NCBI GenBank assembly: GCA_015039365.1
Contig: WION01000004.1
Location: 744,001-808,000 of the forward strand
DNA: 64,000 nucleotides
Source of the DNA: Amanita rubescens
Taxonomy: Eukaryota > Basidiomycota > Agaricomycetes > Agaricales > Amanitaceae
Direction: 5' to 3'
Position numbers and translations under genes: made by a program. The notes under the pieces were generated by a model. The model was not told the DNA's origin, searched no databases, and worked only from the letters and a program-made list of their open reading frames with translations. Each line of letters opens with the position of its first letter. Position 1 is the first letter of the stretch. This document shows positions 12,343 through 24,878 of this stretch, piece by piece.

Positions 12343-14279
12343 ATGCTCCAGCTGGCATTTTCAAAGGCCGTATGCCGCGGTGCTTCATACACTGCAAGGA
12401 GCAGGCTTTATTTCCCCTCAGCTTCCAGGAGAACAGCCCCATTTAATATTGGTAAGTTCGCGACCTTTAGTTTTCTACATATTCAAACTGTCACTTCACA
12501 GCCTCTCTGCTGGTCTGCAGGGGTTATGCCGATGCTTTCTCGCGCCAAAAACCCCATATGAACATTGGAACAATTGGTCTGTCCCAATCCTTACATTTCG
12601 GATACTCAATGTCCCAATGCTAGTTCCAGGTCATGTCGATCACGGTAAAACTACGTTGACTGCGTCAATCACCAAAGTCTTGTCCGCACAAGGAGGCGCC
12701 AAATTCACAGACTACAACGAAATTGACAAAGCTCCAGAGGAGAAGGCTCGGGGTATCACTATCAACTCTGCGCATGTGGAATACGAAACAGATTCGCGTC
12801 ATTACGGTCACATTGACTGCCCAGGACATGCTGATTGTAAGTCTCTTCCCTTTGGCATTACCCTCAAATTCATGAATCCTATCCAGATATCAAAAACATG
12901 ATCACTGGTGCCGCACAGATGGATGGCGCCATTATTGTCGTATCAGCTACTGATGGTCAAATGCCCCAAACTAGAGAACATCTACTTTTGGCTCGCCAAG
13001 TTGGCATCAAGAAGCTAGTGGTCTTCATAAATAAAGTGGACCAAATTTCGGACCCAGAAATGCTGGAACTTGTTGATATGGAAATCCGGGATCTCCTCTC
13101 GAGCTACTGATTTCGACGGCGAAAATACTCCCATCATTATGGGTTCTGCGTTGGCTGCATTGGAAGGACGAGATGAGGAAATGGGCCAAAAGAAAATATT
13201 GGAATTGGTTAAGGCATGCGATGAATGGCTTGAACTTCCACCTCGTGCGTACGTTGTCTTACACGTAGCCATTCGTTAACGATTTACCTACAGGTGACTT
13301 CGAGAAACCTTTCCTTATGGCAGTTGAAGGTTCGCTCGCATCCTCTTCATCTCGTAACTAAGTGACATTCTGCATCAGACGTCTTTTCGATTTCCGGGCG
13401 TGGAACTGTTGTAACTGGTCGCGTAAGTCGAAATGCAGATTCACTCGCATCCGTTTCTCAATGTACGATTTAGGTTGAACGAGGCACTGCGAACAAGGGT
13501 GACGAAGTCGAAATAGTCGGCCTCGGAAATGGCCTCAAGTCAACCCTGATCGGTATTGGTGAGTACACATTGATCTGAGTGTTTCCGCTATATTAAACCT
13601 CGTCTACCAGAAATGTTTAAGAAGGAGCTTGACAGAGTGAGGAATATATACCCGCCGCTAATTTCAACTAAAAATTACCCAGGCTCAAGCTGGTGACAAT
13701 ATGGGTGCACTGCTACGTGGGATTAAGCGCGAGCAAATTCGTCGCGGTCAAGTTATCATTGCACCTGGATCTATCAAATCCATCAAAAAATGCCAAGCTC
13801 AAATCTACGTCTTGACCAAGGAAGAAGGTTGGTCTTGAATTAACCGAGTTGACCCAGTGTTTAACGGTATGGATCCAGGTGGTCGCTACACACCCTTCAT
13901 GTCAGGGTACCGCCCCCAGTTATTCCTTCGAACCGCCGATGTGACAGTTTCGTTGTCTTTCCCCGAGGGAACTGCGGACGCTGCCGAAAAAATGGTTTGT
14001 GGACCACGACTCTTCCAGGACATTACATCAACTTCTAAATAGGTCATGCCCGGAGACAACGTCGAAATGGTTTGCGACCTTCACTTTGATTTGGCGCTGG
14101 ATGTCGGCTCTCGGTAGGTGTCATCAGATTTTTCAAGCAGGGTCTGTTAATGATAGTAACAGCTTCACACTCCGCGAAGGCAACAAGACAGGTAAGTTCC
14201 GCCGCCTTTCCCGATGACGTTTTCTGACCTCTTTGTAGTTGGCACTGGCATTGTGACCAAGATTTTGGAGGCACCTTAG
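12343..14279 (+). CDS. TUF1: Mitochondrial elongation factor Tu
   Basis: GTPase that delivers aminoacyl-tRNA to the mitochondrial ribosome. A basic, Ser-rich presequence ([20 protein letters not shown]) precedes [20 protein letters not shown]. All GTPase motifs are visible: GHVDHGKT (G1, across an intron), RGITI (G2), DCPGHAD (G3) and NKVD (G4). Domain 2 carries [17 protein letters not shown] and domain 3 carries [18 protein letters not shown]. About ten short introns. A single extra T at about 13108 makes a stop (TAC TGA) between IRDLLSSY and [20 protein letters not shown]; without it the frame continues perfectly. GCV3, also mitochondrial, follows on the same strand. Confidence 0.95.
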
Positions 14280-14525
14280 ATGAGAAATGACATACTCCCA
14301 ACTCCATGGAAGGCAAAGCTGTTGCAGAGACAGCGCCCTTTAATATATAGCATGTACCTGATACTCTAATACAAGCAGTGGATTAGTGATACCGCTGAGC
14401 GTCCCGGATAAATTGCACGGCCCAAAAGAGGCAGTCGCGCGAGCCTGAATTCTCTAAAAATGTTTGCCGGTTTCTGTTCGATTCACATCCTCGACCTTTA
14501 GTTCCGATTCACACTTTCTCGAATA

Positions 14526-15266
14526 ATGCAAACATTTTTTAGAGCAACGCTGAGGTCTGGAGCAATTTCCAGTCGTCCTCGCAGGCTGGCACCCATTCCA
14601 ACAACGTGTGGACGCCAGTTCATGAGGACTATTGTCAGTATGTTGAATTTTTTTTACCCCAGGGCGGCGCGATAAGCTGACGGATATTGCGTAGCTAAAA
14701 AATACACGGCAGAACACGAAGCCGTCGTTTTCGACGACGCCACGGGACTCGGGATAGTCTCCATAACTGAGTACGCGCAGTCGTCGTTGGGAGACGTGGT
14801 GTTTGTCGAGCTCCCTAGTGTGGGCACTACTATCACGCAGGGAGGTAGGTTTGTAAATGTCTATCGCGAAGAATTAAGAAGATGACAATTCTGGTTAGAT
14901 CAAATTGGAGCTGTCGAAAGCGTCAAAGCTGCATCTGATATTGTGGGTACTCCCATCAATGTTTTCGCTGCCTTCTTATGCAGGAATTTAGTATGCACCG
15001 GTCTCCGGGACTATTGAGGAGATAAACGAAATTCTATCGGACGAACCAGGATGGCTCAACAAATCCCCGGAAGACAAAGGTAAGACCCTATTTGCGTCGT
15101 TTGCAGCCTACTCTGATATTCTGGCAAGGTTGGCTCTGCAAAATTCGACTTTCCGACCCCTCCGAGGTGAGTCACCATAACGATGATACATGTTCCCAAT
15201 TCACCCTGGCCCCAGATGAACGAACTCCTTAGCGAAGAAACCTATAAAGCCACCTTTGAATCATAG
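14526..15266 (+). CDS. GCV3: Glycine cleavage system H protein, mitochondrial
   Basis: Lipoyl carrier that shuttles the aminomethyl group between the P, T and L proteins of the mitochondrial glycine decarboxylase. The presequence is basic and rich in Arg, Ser and Thr ([20 protein letters not shown]). The mature part reads [14 protein letters not shown], then [15 protein letters not shown], then the lipoylation loop [19 protein letters not shown] with the modified Lys. It ends [15 protein letters not shown]. Six exons join without any frame problem. Total length of about 165 residues is normal for the family. Confidence 0.95.
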
Positions 15267-15384
15267 ATACACTTCTGAATTAGCTTATTTGCATTCACAC
15301 TATTCTCAACAATAGAATATCCACACCGAAATGGATGATATAAAAGTGCTTTGTTATCGTAGGCTAGGAAGGAAACAGCAATGG

Positions 15385-15808
15385 TCACGATGAATGAGAT
15401 GGTTCGTATTTATACCGCTCGCCCCGCGCTTCCATTCTTGCCTTGGCTTCTTCGAGTGCCCATGTTTGTATGCTGGTTGGGGTCAGCGATTGTACGGAAT
15501 GTCCCGCAAAGCAAAAGCATACCTCGTGTCTGGTTTATAGTACAGCATGACAGCAGCAAAGGCCATGGTCCCAAACATTCCGATGTACCAAATGTTCTCC
15601 CATTCCTCCTTTACTCGTTTCTGACCGGGTGGAAGCGGCTGGTCGGGGGAGTGAGAATGGTCTTGTGATGCCGATTGGCACAGGTCCGTACCTTTTCACC
15701 AAACAACCAACCAGAAGGCTCATTATAATGGGGTTCTCCATGCGAAGAAGCATAACGTCTGGCGCTCAGGCGAGGGGCTGCAACGCGTAGAGCTCGCAGC
15801 GAGAGCAT
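15385..15808 (-). CDS. NDUFB11: Complex I subunit NDUFB11 (ESSS)
   Basis: Accessory membrane subunit of NADH:ubiquinone oxidoreductase in the mitochondrial inner membrane. Mitochondrial presequence MLSLRALRVAAPRLSARRYA, then HYNEPSGWLFGEK. An intron leads to PLPPGQKRVKEEWENIWYIG and a single membrane span (MFGTMAFAAVMLYYKPDT). A last exon reads IQTWALEEAKARMEARGERY. The W-E-xIWY-G-F pattern and single span are those of fungal ESSS subunits. Three exons, all in frame. Its start is only 38 bp from the stop of NAA40 on the same strand. Confidence 0.88.
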
Positions 15809-15846
15809 GGAGAGTCGGCTGAAAACGTTTAATTGTCAACAAACAT

Positions 15847-16641
15847 CTATACACACAGACTACTCGACATGATCTCATAGTCAACCTCCTGCTGGAACTT
15901 GCTCGGCGACGTTTCGTCAATGACAAAGCTGTATCTTATCAGTTCACATCTTTTTTCTTTTCAGCCTCTTACTTTAACTGTTTGTAGAACTCAACAGCTG
16001 TTGTGTTTCCTAATTCGCTGCGTTAGCATGCCTTGCTCTGCGTAGTATCGCCATCACCAACCTTTAAGCACTGTAAGCATTAACTTTTCCATCTTCCACG
16101 ACGATCCTATTTTCCAGAGTTGTTGCATCATCATTTTCCCGAGACCATTTCTTCGAGCTGAACTTGAGACCTGTAACTCGTAACTACACGAATCAATGCA
16201 TTGCCATCGGTTCTGCCATGTCAGACCAGTACCAGTACAAGACATCGCTTGATTCATCGACTTCAAAACGGAACATGCCGTATGCCACCAGATCTGTTTC
16301 TTTGAACACCACAATGAATCTCGATTTGGCATGGAACATTTCTTTGCGCTTTGTCTGTTGGATTCCAGCCAAATGAAGATGTCGCATAGCTGGCTCATCA
16401 TGATGTTAACGGTCACAGAACGCCAAGTCTGTTGCACACACAAATCGCGCATATTGGCCTCAAACATCGCCCAAAGATCGTTGCATTCATCACTGTTCAG
16501 GTCACTTGCATGTGCAATCTTGATTCGATATCTGGGGCACTCTAAACCGGCAGCCGTGTCACTAGTAGTATTGATACATACTGAGAATCGGTGTCCACTG
16601 TTAAGCATGCCGTCAGTTGTGACGAGGTCGCCTGTAAACAT
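15847..16641 (-). CDS. NAA40: N-alpha-acetyltransferase 40 (NatD; histones H4/H2A)
   Basis: GNAT enzyme that acetylates the N-terminal Ser of histones H4 and H2A. Visible blocks are DECNDLWAMFEANMRD, FYATSSFGWNPTDK (after an intron), RKEMFHAKSRFIVVF, LVAYGMFRFEVDE, and the acetyl-CoA loop ELQVSSSARRNGLGKMMMQQ. The end LNFVIDETSPSKFQQEVDYE is a NatD signature. A single extra base at about 16349 separates WNPTDK from RKEMF. The proposed 5' start (MFTGDLVTTDGML) has little family support, so the first exon may differ. Divergent from RIO2 with about 140 bp between starts. Confidence 0.85.
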
Positions 16642-16784
16642 ATTATATCAGTTTCGATAGTGATTCAGATGCGCTTTTGCCTTCCTTGTTGGCTTTTTTT
16701 ACAACGCGGCTCGACATTACATTTACTCGTTGCTTTGTCGCTATTTAGTCACGGCTCGATCAAGCTACTTACCAATCTCTTGTC

Positions 16785-18658
<1,874 letters not shown>

Positions 18659-18738
18659 CGTAGACTCTAGTTACCAGTAATGTACCTCTGCAATTCCCAC
18701 GCAAACATTGCTGCTCTTCACCCCAACCTTTTGCCAAC

Positions 18739-19505
18739 ATGGATAAGACAGATCTTGAAGCATACCAGGTCCAGCTTTCACAGGTAGAACTAGCTCTGTC
18801 TGCAGACCCGGACAATGCAGAACTTGCGTCGCTTCGGTCAGAACTCAAGGAGCTCATCGAACTTGCCCAAGCTGCAGTTGCGCAAGCAGAAGCAGCATCT
18901 TCGTCGAAATCTGACTCATCGCGGAAAGCATCCTCGACACCAACACATGTATGGTCTGCCGGAGATGAGTGCCTCGCCAAATATTCTACCGATGGGCAGT
19001 GGTACCCTGCACGTATCACCTCCTTGGGAGGCTCGGCAGAGAATCGTGTTTACAGCATTGTTTTTAAAGGGTACAATACGACCGAGCTTGTAAAGGCATC
19101 CGACCTGAAGCCCCTCCCTCCAAATTATGCCGCCACGATGCCCTCATCTTCGAATAAGCGAAAGCTTACAAAGGTAGAGGAGGAGGAAAGGGAGAGAAAG
19201 AAGAAGAAGAATGAGAAGAAAGTGGAAGCAAGAGCAGCAAAGGCGAAGGAACAGCAGCAGAAGCAAGCGACATGGCAAAAGTTTGCGAAGAAGTCGGAGA
19301 AGAAAGGTGTGCATATAGCTGGTGTCGCTGGAACAAGCATTTTCCGAACGCCCGATAATCCTTTGGGCAAAGGTAAGCCCCGCCCGTTAGGAATGCGTCC
19401 AGTATTTAAGCCCTTAAAGTTGGTGTGACCGGGAGCGGAAAGGGGATGACCGAGGTGGCCTCGCGCACGAAACACAAGTTCTCAGTAACTGACGAGGACC
19501 AATAG
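18739..19505 (+). CDS. SPF30: Tudor-domain splicing factor SPF30/SMNDC1-like
   Basis: Nuclear factor needed for tri-snRNP addition to the pre-spliceosome; the Tudor domain reads symmetric dimethyl-arginine on Sm proteins. Residues 1-60 form an acidic helical region (QVQLSQVELALSADPDNAEL). The Tudor domain follows at about 70-130 (WSAGDECLAKYSTDGQWYPA, VFKGYNTTELV). A long Lys/Glu stretch then leads to KGVHIAGVAGTSIFRTPDN. An intron from about 19372 joins PLGK to VGVTGSGKGMT, replacing the unspliced tail and ending at 19505 (SVTDEDQ). Both exons are in frame. Confidence 0.9.
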
Positions 19506-20548
19506 AGGTGAGCTTACCTGGTGTCAGCAGACGCCATAAATGCTGAAGATGGCTTTGTACAGATCTGTGAGGTGTACTCATTTGTACAGTCTTTTAACAT
19601 ATTTGGCCGACTTCTCGGAGTTAGTTGTATCTTAACGTCGTCGGTGAAACAGCATGTGGCAGTTTTATTCCCGTCATCGTACTCATTGATCTCTCATTGC
19701 TGTCCCTTTTTTTCTATTATCTATCAGCTTCAGTCACGCGCTGCGTTTGTCCGGCGGTGTTTCTGATGCCTTCTCAATGGAACATCACGATTTTCGTCGG
19801 TTCCAATGCAACGGGCACAGGGATTGCACCGAATAGCGTTGAGTATAAGTCATCGTCTCTAATGGTAGCATTCCCACTAACTATGCCTCGTGGGGCGCGT
19901 CAAACTAATTTGTGTGCATGAATGCCCCGTGTGTGAGTCACGCAGAACTTTATAGATGCGGTAATTCAATAACGTTGCGGACGTCAATGGACGCAGCATA
20001 AGATGTGGAGCCTAATCTGGGAAGCCCGGACAATTTCTCTTGGGACGACGTAGTTTGGCGAGCTGGGGACACGCCGTTGACCCTGGTGAACGATTACGAA
20101 AAGAGTTGCTGATGAGCAGCTAAGGACAGAGATGCAGCCATACAACGGGCGGATCTGAGTCCAAACGATTCCCCGTCTTCTAGCTTTATGGAAAGGGAAG
20201 TCCCTCAATCAATGCTTGGCGCCAGATCTGCTCTGCACAAGATCTGTATTTTTTTTGTAGGCCTGAACACCTTGACTACTTAATTCGAAGGCTTCCATTG
20301 CTTCCCATCCGCCGTTTGGATTTGGGTCACCACGTCTGCGCCCGTCGACCATCAAGGCGAGGCACTCTTTGGGCAGATTGGATTCGCAGAAGTTACCAAG
20401 CTATTTCAATTTACGAAGTACGATACCTTGGAGATATTACGTTTAGCGTTCCCTAATTATATAAGCTAGGTAGCGAATATAGCAACAATTAGTCATTAGC
20501 GTAGTGCGATTGCAATAGTGTCCATGGTATGATAGGGAAATGAGATGA
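19506..20548. other. About 1 kb without a recognised gene
   Basis: No convincing gene. The most coding-like piece is an open stretch on the minus strand at about 20209-20402 that ends MVDGRRRGDPNPNGGW...SGAKH and stop. It lies just downstream of the gene ending at 20549 and could be a final exon of an alternative transcript or a relic. Other open frames here look random. Confidence 0.4.
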
Positions 20549-21250
20549 TCAGATGGTAAAGCCGTTTGGTGTCGAATGGAATGCGTTATTCGCGTGAACA
20601 ACGGTAGAGCCTCGCAAGATGTTCATCAAATCTTCGTTCTATGCCGTTTCGCGTAAGTCCGAATATAAGCGGGGATCTCATATACGTACGGCGCGCTCCA
20701 GCTCGAGTAGCTTCAGCTTTGAGACCGACGCATCATGCTGTAAGTTAGCAACCATGCTCTTCTTTTTTTTAGTTTCTTTCAAACAGCCGTCGTTGAAAAA
20801 TCACCTTTGCGATCTTGGCATTCAGACCCTTGTAGGGCTCCAATTCACTGAATGCAACGGGCCAAAATCCAATCCTTTGGAAACGTCAGCAAGCTTTGTT
20901 TCTGGAAGAGGAATTCTGCGCACTCCAGTAGTTGGGCGTGTAAGCGGTCAATATGTGCTTCCAAGCTTGAGATGTAGATGGTGCGCCTGTGTGGTGCGCC
21001 CAAGGTTGACCTATACAAATCTCAGCGACTCGAACGGAGACTTTGAAAGGGTGACCCACAGTTCGTAGGAGGAAAAGATGGCTTTCTCGAGGACGTGATT
21101 CCAGATTTTTCTGCGCTTGACTTCATCCTTCTTGGCGAAGAGACGGGCGTAGGGATGAGCGATGTTTACTCTGGATGAAGAGTTCCGCGCCGAGTGGTTA
21201 TGGAGCGGAGAAGAGTCGTCGCTAGCAGTGTATGGGCTCGAGGCAGACAT
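20549..21250 (-). CDS. Uncharacterised coiled-coil protein A (paralogue of the divergent neighbour)
   Basis: I do not recognise a named family. Five exons give about 170 residues: a Ser-rich start (MSASSPYTASDDSSPLHNHS), HPYARLFAKKDEVKRRKIWN, then APHRRTIYISSLEAHIDRLH. A helical segment QLLEIGFWPVAFSELEPYKG follows, and then NAKIAKSMVANLQHDASVSK. The end is NEDLMNILRGSTVVHANNAF. Leu/Ile spacing in SLEAHIDRLHAQLLE fits a short coiled coil; no signal peptide or membrane span. Introns fall at (i) 12 codons before the conserved Tyr, phase 2; (ii) after LLE, phase 2; (iii) AK|SM, phase 0; (iv) ERA|NED, phase 0. Three of these match the divergent neighbour at 21783. Basic residues upstream of the coil suggest, but do not prove, nuclear or nucleic-acid contact. 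Confidence 0.7.
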
Positions 21251-21782
21251 GACGAGGGCAGGAGAGGAAAACAAGAGGAATATAAGGCAACACGAGAGGA
21301 GCGGAGACGGTCATAAGATTGATCAGCGCTCCTGGACGGCAGATCTCGGTCAATCTTTGCACTCGGCCCTCGGCCGCTGCACCCCAGATCTCGTCCTCCT
21401 CTTCTGATTTTTGCCTTTTTTGATTCTGCTCTTGCCAATAATTCCTCCTCTCTCGTTTATACAATTTTCTTTCTCTCCCTGTACGATGACTATGAGGCGT
21501 AGCGGCGAGCATGCACCCACAAAATACACCAGGGTGAGAGGGTGGATCAGGTGTCCGCGGACCTGAATGATTCCCCCGAGATCTGAAAGTGCATCTTGAC
21601 TAAACACGTCCGCCTTCTGACAACCAGCTGATCGATCTCAGCGATTTCGTTGCCTGCGTCCAGAAATTTATTGGCCTGATTAAGGGACACATGTATCCCG
21701 TAGCCTATATTCTGGTACCTTCGTGCCATAATCTTTGTCGTTTAAATTCTTGCTTCAACGCCTCAAACCAATCTAGCCCGGC
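21251..21782. promoter_or_regulatory. Divergent intergenic region between the two paralogous coiled-coil genes
   Basis: About 530 bp between the start codons of the two head-to-head paralogues. Open frames here on the minus strand look like chance reading of A-rich sequence. A shared regulatory region is implied by position only; no motif is identified. Confidence 0.45.
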
Positions 21783-23025
21783 ATGCAGTATCATCACAAC
21801 GCTCCTCAAAGTATGTCCGAAAATAACCAAGTCCTTGACTTGAATATGTTTGGAATCCCAAAAGTGCGTCGAGTTCCGTCAGTCTTGACTTTTCATGTGG
21901 TGTTCAACTCCATTCCAGTATTCTTGTCCCAGCGCGGGATTGCCAGGAAATGACATGGCCCAACCGTATTTAGACACGACAGTAATATACGACGTCCACA
22001 GAGACGCGCAGCGTTTGACAGAGCTGTATAGCAGACCAGAGAGCAGCTACGCCGATGCTTGGGGGGACTACAGGCGACGCGTAGATGTCGCGGTGGCCAA
22101 CCGCGAGGGTTCGCATATCTTTCAGCCTGTGGCTCCGAATGATCCCACGCTCTACGCTCCCATACCTGTGGCGGGACAGTCAATCTTGTTCTCTGGCACA
22201 GTCGACTACAATTATTCAGAATACCAGCCCTCTGTCCAGGACACTTATCCTACCTACCAAGGGACAGAGACTCAGACGGCGCCGTCAGCGTCCCCTAGCT
22301 CAGCTTCGTCCTCTAGCATCAGTCATTCGCAATATACTGCTTGCGAAGTCCCCAACACCTGCCACTACCAGAATGATGACAGCACTCCTACGCAAACGTT
22401 CCCTACACCTAGCGAGTTACTCATGGAATTGGCGGGAGACAAATTAGTGGATCCCAGCGCTCGCTACTCCGATAGAAACGTTAATGACCTCCCGAGACGA
22501 GCGCGCCGCCGTCCCGTGAACAGAAACCTCGGATTTATTTCAGGAGACTCGTCAGTATTTTATTTATGCTGAATGATTGCCCTCAATATATTTTTTTCGC
22601 AGGGAAACCATCTCCTCGCACGAGAAAAAACGGCATTACTTGGAATGTCTGGAACATTACGTTTTGTATTTGCACCAGCAGCTTAAACTCGTTGGCGCTG
22701 AACCGGTTCCTCTGGAACGCGTTCAGCAGTATCGTGGGCTAAGCAATAGGTCAATGAGGGTATGCTAGCCGGCGTGATCGTTGTAAGCCACTTATTGACA
22801 TTCGCTCGTAGACTTTACTGGTTCATATGGAGAGCGTCACGAAAAAGCTCGACATGCGGACGCTTAGAGAAGAACAGGGGGTAACTAGCTATCCTTTACT
22901 TCATCACTGTCTTGATCTTGTTGCAGTTCGTCGGTCTTAGGGATGCAGTCTACAAGCATGAAGCAGCGGTTGTCCAGGCGTTTCAGAACCTGAAAATATG
23001 CCAGGGCGAGAATACTAATATGTAG
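21783..23025 (+). CDS. Uncharacterised coiled-coil protein B (paralogue of the divergent neighbour)
   Basis: No named family recognised. It starts MQYHHNAPQSMSENNQVLDL and continues for about 220 disordered residues rich in Ser, Thr, Pro, Gln and Tyr. An Arg-rich patch follows (LPRRARRRPVNRNLGF). The conserved module reads ETISSHEKKRHYLECLEHYV, LYLHQQLKLVGAEPVPLERV, QQYRGLSNRSMR and then TLLVHMESVTKKLDMRTLRE. The tail FVGLRDAVYKHEAAVVQAFQ is helical. All five or so exons join in frame. The module aligns without gaps to the divergent gene ending at 20549. Basic patch plus short zipper resembles a regulatory DNA-binding layout, but no known DNA-binding fold is visible, so function stays open. 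Confidence 0.72.
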
Positions 23026-23151
23026 CTATTGTGCAGGAAGATTCTTTTGGACATTTTGACATCTTGAAACGCACTGACATGTCAATTTCACTGTTACATA
23101 TCAACAGTAAAGCAGTAGATATAGATTTGGTATGTTGTGCCGTGGCTATAA

Positions 23152-24786
23152 TCAAAGTTCCCGGTATGGAGGTAACTCTTCATCGTCCTTGTCATTTCCG
23201 TTATCTACGTTACTTCCTCCGGCCGCTAAAACTCTTTCTCTTTCTTCCCTCTCAAGCCTTTTCTTTTCTTCTTCTGCCGACTCGCGCTGCTCTTGCGCCG
23301 CAACTTCAGGACCAGCAGCGGGTCTCGCCCCTTCCTGGGAATACGTTTCTTTGAGTTTCTTCTTCTCCTCCTCGGCAGATGGAAAGGCTGGGACAGCCGC
23401 CACCGCAACGGACGTTGAATCTCCGGCTTTGCTAGTTGGATCGGGCGCTGTGCCCGTCGGGTCAAGGGCAGACTCGCTGGCAGACCCTGAACCATCTGGG
23501 CCTGTAGCTGCCGGGGTGCTTGTTTCAGCGACATTGAGAGCTGCGGCAGGTGCAGCCGCCGGTGATGGCGATGCTACTCCCGTAGTAGATTGTACAGAAG
23601 CCTTTGGGACTTGGTGCGGGTGACTGGGTCTGGGCAGCAACATCAGTCAGAGTGCTTGGCTTGTCCGATGCAGGTGGTACAGGCTGTTCAGTTGGTAGGG
23701 CATCCGTAGAGTGAGCGGGCGAGTGGGGAGCAGCTGAAGGCGGAACATCGATACTAGATAGTTCGTTCGCGTGACTTTCTCCGAAACTGCGAGTGTCTGA
23801 GCGAACCAGATCTACCGCTGATTGAGTTGGCAGATTGACATGGCCGGTCTTGTAGTTGTCGAATGCATGCTGCAATGACGCGCGTGCAGCCGCGGTGGCT
23901 TGCTCACCGGCGTAGGGAATTGTCGAGGAAGGTGGGATCGCCGGCAAAGCCTCAATAACAAGGTCTGCAGCTTGCGACACTAGAACAAGCTTCTCACCAT
24001 ACTGGTGAAGTCAAATGAGCTGTGATCACGATCAGTTGGTCGCTAGTTACCTCGCGGATAGCTTGCCATTTGGCTGCTTCGCTTTCTTTGATAGCCTTCC
24101 TCTTTAAAATCTCAATCCCTTTCTCGTGGGGTTGATCTTCCTGTTCTACTTTCCTAAGCAGGTCCTTGAGCTCTGTGACTTTCTTTTCGGGCCCTTTCTC
24201 GTGCTCCATTCTAACAATCTGATTGTGCAAGTTAGCACGCATCGCCCTGCGTGGTGCGATTGCATTTTCGGCGGCTCTTAGGGCCTTCAGTGGCCCTCTG
24301 GCAGCGTCGAGCTTCTGGGCAAGCGAAGTAGCTAAAGATCCTTGAATGAAATTGACATAGGCCAGCCTATCAGTAACTAGGCGGCCCATCAGATGTCAGA
24401 TAAGATAACGGATAAGGGTGCCGTTACCATCTTTGAGATCGTCAGATTCGTCTTTGCCCCATGTGAAGAGCTCTTTGCTCTGGTATTGAGCGTCACGGGC
24501 GACGCTATGAAAGTCGAGGGTGACGCTCTTCTCGGCGGTGATCACCTTCTGTATAGGACTTGTAACGCTGTAGAAGGTGATATGTGATCGCGATTACGAA
24601 GTGAGGGTGAACGTACGAATATTGCTGGCTGATAACGCGCAGCTGATTGGAGAAAGATTCAATAGTATGGGACCTGTTGGAGGCAGAACCACCTGTATTC
24701 TGCTGGGTTAGCGAGCCAAGAGGCGAGGCATTGATGGCGCTCTGAGCCTTGTCTGCGAAGGATTGAAGGAAACCTGGGACGGGCAT
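23152..24786 (-). CDS. PIL1: Eisosome core protein Pil1/Lsp1-like (BAR domain)
   Basis: Cytosolic BAR-domain protein that forms the half-cylinder coat of eisosomes on the plasma membrane. Start MPVPGFLQSFADKAQSAINA, then SHTIESFSNQLRVISQQYS. The BAR helices continue in ITAEKSVTLDFHSVARDAQY, QSKELFTWGKDESDDL, RLAYVNFIQGSLATSLAQ and KRKAIKESEAAKWQAIREYG. The C-terminal 280 residues are long, Ala/Pro/Ser-rich and end in a charged helix (EEEKKRLEREERERVLAAGG). A single extra base at about 23601 shifts the frame between QSPAPSPK and ASVQSTTGVA. The start lies 92 bp from the stop of eIF4E on the same strand. Confidence 0.9.
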
Positions 24787-24878
24787 GGTAACTTGGTATG
24801 TGGCGCAACACAGCACAATACAGTGTCGTAATTCATGCTCAGCAAACATACCTAAATACAGCGCAAATACAGACAAAG

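Noticed and set aside
20549..23025. Divergent pair as an HD1/HD2 mating-type locus
   Set aside because: Neither protein has a homeodomain or the WFxNxR-type helix. Only the divergent layout is similar.
23226..23534. Lys/Arg-rich minus-strand frame inside PIL1
   Set aside because: Shadow of the PIL1 C-terminal coding region in another frame.
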